Shown here piece after piece: positions 57,745 to 64,000 of a stretch of 64,000 bases of DNA. Source of the DNA: Lophius americanus (taxonomy: Eukaryota > Chordata > Actinopteri > Lophiiformes > Lophiidae); the NCBI GenBank assembly GCA_037951165.1, contig JBBDHG010000112.1, positions 1,938,501 through 2,002,500 of the forward strand, in the 5' to 3' direction. The stretch's first letter is position 1; the number at the start of each line of letters is the position of its first letter. The notes below the pieces were generated by a model. It saw only the letters and a list, made by a program, of their open reading frames with translations. It was not told the DNA's origin and did no database searches. The position numbers and the translations under genes are program-made.

Positions 57745-57870
57745 GGCCACGACTTAAATTCTCGTGGGAACGACTTAATAAGGCGTGGAAATGAGTAAAT
57801 GTGTCATGTCCAAGACTTAAAAAGGCGTTGGAACAGAGTTATTATCTCTTGCTAACGAGTTATTAAGGAC
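57745..57870. repeat. Degenerate 21-bp tandem array, six units
   Basis: Six consecutive 21-base units align without gaps. Each carries a word like ACGACTTAA or ACGAGTTATT near its start and AAGGCGT or CTCGT near its end. A seventh, partial unit may precede it. It lies just upstream of mfn1 in the spacer shared with plaat1. Confidence 0.7.
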
Positions 57871-59640
57871 TTTTTTTTCCTCTTCAATGTCACCGGGGGG
57901 TTCCATATGATTCAACAAACTAAGATTGTTATCATTATTCTCTCTTGTTTCACCCTTACATGTGCTTTGAAATTGGAGGGTATCTCTATGCCTTTATAAG
58001 GTAAGCAAGTGCACTGTAACTGCATGTAAGTTTTGTCATTACAATCAACTGTGGTAAGATATTTACCGGTTTAGTAGCCATTCCTACATTTATTATTGTT
58101 TGGAAGCAAAATTCATCAAAAAGCCCGTTGATTTCAAGTCTGTTAATTCTAAGTAAGTAATTTCCTTTAAACTTTTCCAACCAAAATAATTGCCAAATGA
58201 CATCCACCTCACATTTTTTGGTAGTTGACCATTCGTTCATTTACATTGTGTTTAGATTTATAGCTTATTGACCTTTTAAAAAAACATTATCTTAATGCTT
58301 CTTCTGTTGGTTTTATTTTTAAACCAGAAGTGCCTGACTTTCTGTTAAAGTCGGGTTTACTATCGTTGACTTGACGCAGCTTCCAGCTCTATGGCAGAGG
58401 GCGGAAACGTGTTGACAGGCAGTAGCCAATCAACAAGCAAGAAATGAACGTCCCGCCTGCGAATCACCTCTACTGTAGGTGACGCTCTATACAAGTTTCT
58501 CTCATCTTTAGTTTATGTGATTAAACAAAATAAAGGTTTGCTGTACGAAAACGATGGACAATAATGTCAAAAATAAGTTTAATCATATTCCATATTCCCA
58601 GTATAAATATTATTGTAATTGGCACATTATTATTATTAGTATCAACCTGGAATTACTACCGCCGCTGCGTCCCGACCGTTGAGAGGCAGAAGGGAGTGGA
58701 TTACCATATTCCATTCTTTGCATGTCTGTATCCCTTCTACACCTCCTCCACCTTTATTCCACTCACTCTTTCTCTCTGCCTCGCTGCCAGTCCCTCGCCG
58801 TCTCCCTCTCTTTCGCATGTCCTCTTTCTCGCACTCCTTCACACTTTCACCTCTTTCTGTACGTGCCCGTGTGTTGTTTTCTTGTACTTGCTTCGTTCTG
58901 CAACAATAATAAGGTTATTTTCTATTCTAGCTTTAAGATTTCCTCCTCTCCATTTCATTCCAAAATGTTCACTAGTACAAGAAGAGATTGTTTGCAACTA
59001 ATCCACAAGCTGTTTGGTTTCCCCTGCAGATAAATTAAAAAAATTAGCAATTCAATTTTCCGGATTAAGAGTTCCAGAGTATGATGGTGGAAGGCCAGTC
59101 TAACCAATGTCCACCACCAACCACCATTGTTCACCTGTCCAACCAACAGGCCTTTCTAGAGCTGATATCACGTGAACGGCTACTGTGCGCGCATCTTTTA
59201 TGAAGCTAACATAGACAGGTATATTTGCTTTCTCTCTCTAGAGCCGATTAAAGAAAAATACGAGCATGGGCATGGAATGCTACATAATAGTAATAATAAT
59301 AATAATACATTTAATTTATAATGCACCCTTCAATATACAGAGAGACGATTCTATTCAAATTAAAGAAGTAACAAATGTGAGTGGTGCAAGCCCACAATAG
59401 CTCCTGTTCAGAGGGGCAGTTTGTGAATGGGGCAGAAACAGAGAGGAAACTCCTCCCTGAGCGTATGTGCGTCTGTGACCTCAGCAACTGTGTCAAACTG
59501 TCATCAGTCACAGCAGTGGACACTGAAATACATCCACCGTGCTTCTGGTTGGACATGATATATTTGGCAACTATTTTTCCAATTCTGAAACTTAGAAGGA
59601 TTCTCTCTCTGTTTCTCTTTTCTTGACGGATTTAAATGGT
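57871..59640. other. Spacer between divergent mfn1 and plaat1
   Basis: Contains a GCCAATCA motif near 58425 and a stretch of moderate GC around 58380-58480 that could be promoter. A C/T-rich tract lies near 58730-58880 and an ATA/ATT run near 59285-59305. No coding exon is supported. Confidence 0.4.
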
Positions 59641-59649
59641 TTTGTGCTG

Positions 59650-59701
59650 ATTTATGATGGATAATTAAAATGGTGAGGAAGAAGAAACTGCTGGTGTTCG
59701 A
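59650..59701 (+). other. plaat1: Possible plaat1 leader exon 1
   Basis: The segment ends TGTTCGA followed by GTGAGTATTT, a strong donor at 59702. An ATG at 59670 would open a short frame that is not continued in plaat1, so this is taken as untranslated. The exon start is unknown. Confidence 0.3.
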
Positions 59702-60489
59702 GTGAGTATTTCACGTATTTCCTCTGAGCCTTTGACTTGAATTCTTCTTTTCAGCTGAATTTAATATTTATATTTAGCACTTAATTTCTATAATTACTTT
59801 GTTTTGTACATACACTAAAAGTAAACATTTATATAGCATTGGCACCTAATACATAAATATCATAAAATATCATAATTTATACATATGTTAAATATTATGT
59901 TACATTAAACGTTGATGGAGTTTTGGTTTGATGAAACAAAATGCAGCTTTCTTTTCTCAGCTTGGCTTAAAGATCTTAAACATACTTTAATGCTGTTCTG
60001 GGTAGATATAGATTTCATCCAATCATATACAACTTTAATACAAGCTGTACTCTTGTCTCTGCAGAACTATCAAAATATCTTAATTGATTTCTTAATTCAT
60101 TATCATCTCACTTGATAAAAGGCAAGTCAGCTTAAAAATCTTTATCGGAACTTATTAACCAAAAATAATTCACATTTTTGTGGATGATTGAGCTCCAACA
60201 ATGTTTCTGTCAGCTTCCCCATTGTTTGTCAACGCTATTGTGGCAGCACAGGTGACAAAATAGCTAGTGTGTGTATTGTCTGTGTCTAAGCTGGTGTGTA
60301 TTGATGCACTTTGCATTGTACCCGACTATCTAGTATTCTCTTTCGATGTGAAGTTAGTTGTGACTCTGAATTCATATATATAATTATAAATATATAGTTT
60401 TTCAGTTGACACATTCAGTGACCTTACAGTGGGTTAAAATATCTTTTTAGTTTGTTTGGTTTCCTATATGTGCCTCATTTTCTTTTCAG

Positions 60490-60539
60490 AGTTTGTGGAA
60501 GCATGATGTGGGATGGATAAACATCAACAAATCTCTACT
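60490..60539 (+). other. plaat1: Possible plaat1 leader exon 2
   Basis: A 50-base segment lies between an acceptor (TTTTCTTTTCAG, ending 60489) and a donor (CTACT followed by GTAAGTTA). It contains a very short upstream frame starting ATGATGTGGG that stops at once. Confidence 0.45.
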
Positions 60540-60908
60540 GTAAGTTAACTTCAGGGCAATTGGTATGATTTAAATTTGATTGAACATGTGAATAATTTCT
60601 CCTGCATAATTCAACAAGTGACAGTAACTGGTTTAAAAAAAATAAAGTCAATTTTGAATTTTGTCGATTAACTGTATATTAAGTATGTTTTAAATTCTTG
60701 TCATACTTCATCAGATGTTCACTATAATCTGAAACAATCTTAATTTATAGATTGCAACTTTTCATATTTTATAAATGCTAAACTAAACCTACAAATCTTT
60801 TTATTTCAGAGCCAAGTATATTTTTAATAGAGACATGAGAAGTACTTCAAGTTCTGCATTTCATTCATGAGGGAAATGAATATACTGTATCTGTATTACT
60901 CTGTACAG

Positions 60909-63000
60909 ATGGCCTCTAATGACCCTGACCCCCCGGACCCCCTTGCTGACCCCCAGCCTGGTGACCTCATTGAAATCTTCCGACCAGCCTATCAACACTG
61001 GGCTCTCTACCTGGGAGACGGTTACATCATCAACTTAACTCCTGTCGGTCAGTAGGAACCTGGGGCACTCGTGGGACACGAGTTTCTGAGCTAATGTTAA
61101 CAACAGAGATGACATAGGTTGATTTATTCAAGAAATTTCATGAAGACGAGTATTATTATTGGCACAAAAGATAAACCTGGTTGTTGTTCGCTACAACCAA
61201 AAACCGACCCATGAGTCACTGAGCAGCTCTAGTGGAAAGGGTGGGGTTAAGGACCATGCATGAGGCCACTTCAGCGGTTCTAATGAGGGAGGGACAACTT
61301 CTGCCTGTCTGATTTTCTTCTACTGGTGGTGGCTGAACATTGAGCTCTTCCAGGGCACAGACTGCTGTGGCTCAAACAGTCTTAGGGCCCTAGCACTGAC
61401 AATGCGAGGAGCCTATTGTATTTGTTCTTTTTTTTAAATTTTCTGCAGAAATGATCGCCTTTTTGGGGGCTTTTCCATCCGCGACAACACATGAAACTTT
61501 GCACACTTATCAGGTCGCGTCAGAGGGCGTGGCTAAATGGCACTACATCATAGTATAGAAGCATGAAACTCGCTATACATGTTTATCATATCATTATCTA
61601 ACAAAAAGTCTCTTGCTGCTATGACGCCAACCTAACAGGAAGTCAGCCATTTTGAATTAAATGTGTGATTTTTAGGTATTTTTTCGGCTATTTCCAGGTA
61701 TTGTAGGTTAACGAATACAACCTAGAGTCTTGATCCGATTGACTTCAAATTTGAACAAATTATTGTCTAAAGATTAACAGTTATCAAAAGCTTGAGTTTT
61801 TATTAAACCGTCTGGAACAAATTGGCCGGCGAAGCGGATAACTGCCATAAGTCCACTATCTATCTTCAGATCTGTCCAGAATTCCACAGGTTGGTTTAAA
61901 ATCCGTTGAAGACGCCCAAATTACGCTTCATACTATGATAAATTACTACTATCTCGTTGATTCCACCGACTTCAAATTTGTCGAGTGGAAGTCAACTTGG
62001 TAGACATGGCTATCGTAACTTGATCTACCAAAAAACTCCTCTTGGACTCATGACCTAAAGTTAACCAGAAGTCCACCATTTTGAATTTTGCATCAATTTT
62101 GAAAAACGAGAAGTATAGAGGATGAAAACTTATCAAAGGTTTAGCCATGGCTGAGTGAAACTCGCCATTTAACCCGTGAGAACAAAATTATACTTTCCAT
62201 TGTCCTGAATTACAGTGCCAACATGAAGATGGCCATATGACAATATTCAGTGACAGCGCCACCTGCTGGCAACTGGCAGTCAGTCCTATTTCAGCACCCA
62301 TTGTTTATTTCACCTAGAAATATATATTTGGTACACATTTGCATCTTACTCTGATGTACAAAAAAGCTTTTTGGAGATATGATCTGAACTAAAATGGACG
62401 TCTGCAATTTTGAATTATACATCCAGTTTTTTACCAATTTTTCAGTTATATATTTGATGGAACTCGTCCTAGGGATTTGATCTGATCAACCTGAAGTTTT
62501 GTGAAAATTATGTCAAAGCATGGAGGATGAAATTTTATAAAAGATTTTTCCATAACTTGAAATGTGTGGCCATGGAGGCATGAAACATGCCATTTAACCA
62601 GTGTGCTCAGAACGACACTTTCCATTGTCCAAACTGCACATGTTGGATCATATTCATCGAAAGTGGACATGACCCAAATTACTTAATGTCCTGTTTGTCA
62701 AGCATTTAATCACTTTCCCCTTCCTCTCCAGATGAGAGTCCAGCAGCCGCCATGTCCAGTGTGAAGTCTGTGTTCAGCAGGAAGGCAGTGGTGCGCATGC
62801 AGCTGCTGAAGGAGGTGGTGGGAAGTGACTCGTACCGTGTCAACAACAAGTACGACCACAACCACACTCCCCTGCCCATCTGTGAAATCATCCAACGAGC
62901 ACAAGTCCTCATTGGACAGGAGGTGTCTTATGACCTGCTGGGGAGCAACTGCGAGCACTTTGTTACCCTTCTGCGCTACGGGGAGGGGGTATCTGAGCAG
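60909..63000 (+). CDS. plaat1: Phospholipase A and acyltransferase 1 (HRAS-like suppressor), 5' part, two coding exons
   Basis: Membrane-associated enzyme of the LRAT-like NlpC/P60 fold that removes or transfers acyl chains on phospholipids. Exons 60909-61047 and 62732-63000 join in phase to give 136 residues. His30 in YQHWALYLGDGY and Cys120 in SNCEHFVTLLRYGEG are the catalytic pair, and Asn42 takes the third position, as in PLAAT1. The start MASNDPD fits the human start MAFND. An in-frame ATG at 60867 would add 14 residues but is unlike the family. The exon opens at the acceptor ending 60809; another possible acceptor (CTGTACAG) ends right at 60908. The missing end, about 30 residues including the C-terminal hydrophobic anchor, lies past the right edge. 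The donor at 63001 (GTCTCT) is weak, but the protein match GEGVSEQ fixes it. Confidence 0.9.
61400..62660. repeat. Degenerate tandem repeat block in plaat1 intron
   Basis: Related words recur at intervals of roughly 330-440 bases. AAGTCAGCCATTTTGAATT (61641) is echoed at 62068 and 62395. GAGGATGAAAACTTATCAAA near 62118 is echoed near 62522. ATTGACTTCAAATTTG near 61738 is echoed near 61965. These look like diverged units of one family common in fish introns. Confidence 0.55.
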
Positions 63001-64000
63001 GTCTCTCACTCCGTTCATTTTGTTTCTTTGTCATGTATCATCAGGTTGAAATATAAGCCTTTGACTCAAAATGCCAGTCTCATCACAGAAATCATAAATG
63101 CTTTATCTGTGTGTTCATTTCAGCCTTGTCTTTTTCTGTCTGTTTGTCTTAATTGATTTATTGTAAACAATAGTTCAGCAACCCACTAACTGTAACATTA
63201 AAATTGCCCTTTTTGTACTTATCATATTAGGTTCTGGTGCCAGTTGTTACTTCTCTCTTGCTAGCTGAAAGTGATGGATCATCATTTTATTTCTTTAACT
63301 TTGACTGAGTTCTATTCATTTCGGTTTTTTGCCCATTATGATGGGAAACTCACATTAAGCATAAGGCACTTTAATACAGTCACTGATGATGGATGTCATC
63401 TTGCAAAATGCCTTTAAAGGTGGTCAGTATTGTGCTTTCAATCTTCACAGAAATCAGCTCCATTATCTCTGATTGTTATATCCCTGAAAAGTCTGGGATA
63501 TTATAGAATCGCCATCATCGCCACAGATCCTTTTTGGTAACACGAAACCATTTTAGGGGTCAATTTTATACCACCATAGAACATAGTGTGATTGATAACT
63601 GGACTCATTTTGGGAATGGTCAGTTGCATATTTTCACCACTAGGAGGAGCCTTATCTCCAAAATCAAGTTTTGGGGCCATTATTTCTCAACCAATTAGTC
63701 CAAATCAAGTGCATATGAATCGACTTGAGAATCTGTCTTATAAATTATTTCATCATAATAGTTCCCGTAAGTTCATTTAGTTGGAGGAGGGCAAGGGGCA
63801 TTGTTTGCACATGAAGGGGATTGGGGGCTTTTCGAGGATATGCCCTTGCTGTCGGGGATGACAGTGTAGGCCTAGTTTTCTTTCTTTCCGTCTTTTGATG
63901 AGTGGATGAAGTATTTATTAATGTAACTTAGATATCCAAAAGTATCTTGGCCTCCCATTCCTTTGCAGTAATCCTCAGTGCAGCTCCTCTTCTCCCTGTG
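63001..64000. other. plaat1 intron sequence to the right edge
   Basis: No exon matching the expected continuation (A-N-R-A-I-S-like residues) is seen. Repeat-like sequence (TTTCACCACTAGGAGGAGCC, GTTTTGGGGCCATTATTTC) occupies about 63520-63700. The last bases include CTTTGCAG and GTGCAG, possible acceptors, but neither continues the frame convincingly. Confidence 0.4.

Noticed and set aside
58564..59033. Overlapping plus-strand frames of 145 and 103 residues
   Set aside because: They arise from a low-complexity C/T-rich tract (Ser, Leu, Pro, Phe rich) and have no family resemblance or splice support.
63969..64000. Last plaat1 exon at the right edge
   Set aside because: Two possible acceptors exist, but one gives an immediate stop in the required phase and the other gives residues unlike the expected continuation.

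Overview
The window is vertebrate nuclear DNA, and everything points to a ray-finned (teleost) fish. It has multi-exon protein genes with GT-AG introns, AT-rich spacers, tRNA-headed SINEs, a Tc1-like fossil, short inverted-repeat DNA transposons and an RTE-type LINE remnant. No bacterial-style operons, CRISPR arrays or rRNA are present. I worked out exon boundaries by hand from reading frame, splice consensus and known family sequences. Nothing was aligned by computer.

Layout: (1) 1-8682, minus strand: the first six coding exons of actl6a (BAF53a actin-like protein); the rest lies beyond the left edge. (2) 11487-13115, plus: an uninterrupted 542-codon aldh7a1 (antiquitin) reading frame. The vertebrate parent gene has many introns, so this looks like an intact retrogene. 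(3) 13.6-27.3 kb: spacer and long 5' region of gnb4, with repeats and a probable non-coding first exon near 19.8 kb. (4) 27473-36306, plus: complete gnb4 (G protein beta subunit, 340 aa, nine coding exons), followed by a probable 3.9-kb 3' UTR. (5) 56985-41673, minus: complete mfn1 (mitofusin, 758 aa, 17 coding exons), convergent with gnb4. (6) 60909-63000, plus: the first two coding exons of plaat1 (LRAT/NlpC-P60 phospholipid-acyl enzyme), running past the right edge.

The order and relative orientation actl6a(-) / gnb4(+) / mfn1(-) match the human 3q26.33 block as I know it, which supports orthology. The aldh7a1 frame is the intruder in that block. The genes are unrelated in function (chromatin remodelling, lysine catabolism, GPCR signalling, mitochondrial fusion, lipid acyl transfer); they are neighbours by ancestry, not a pathway.

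The most notable accessory features are: the intronless aldh7a1 frame with splice signals that could link it to the actl6a divergent promoter; a 1.16-kb TTAA-flanked inverted-repeat element inside an mfn1 intron, carrying a Cys-rich exon that resembles the P2X7 C-terminal 'ballast' region; a family of about 0.64-kb inverted-repeat elements with two copies; and an oppositely oriented SINE pair flanking actl6a exon 3.
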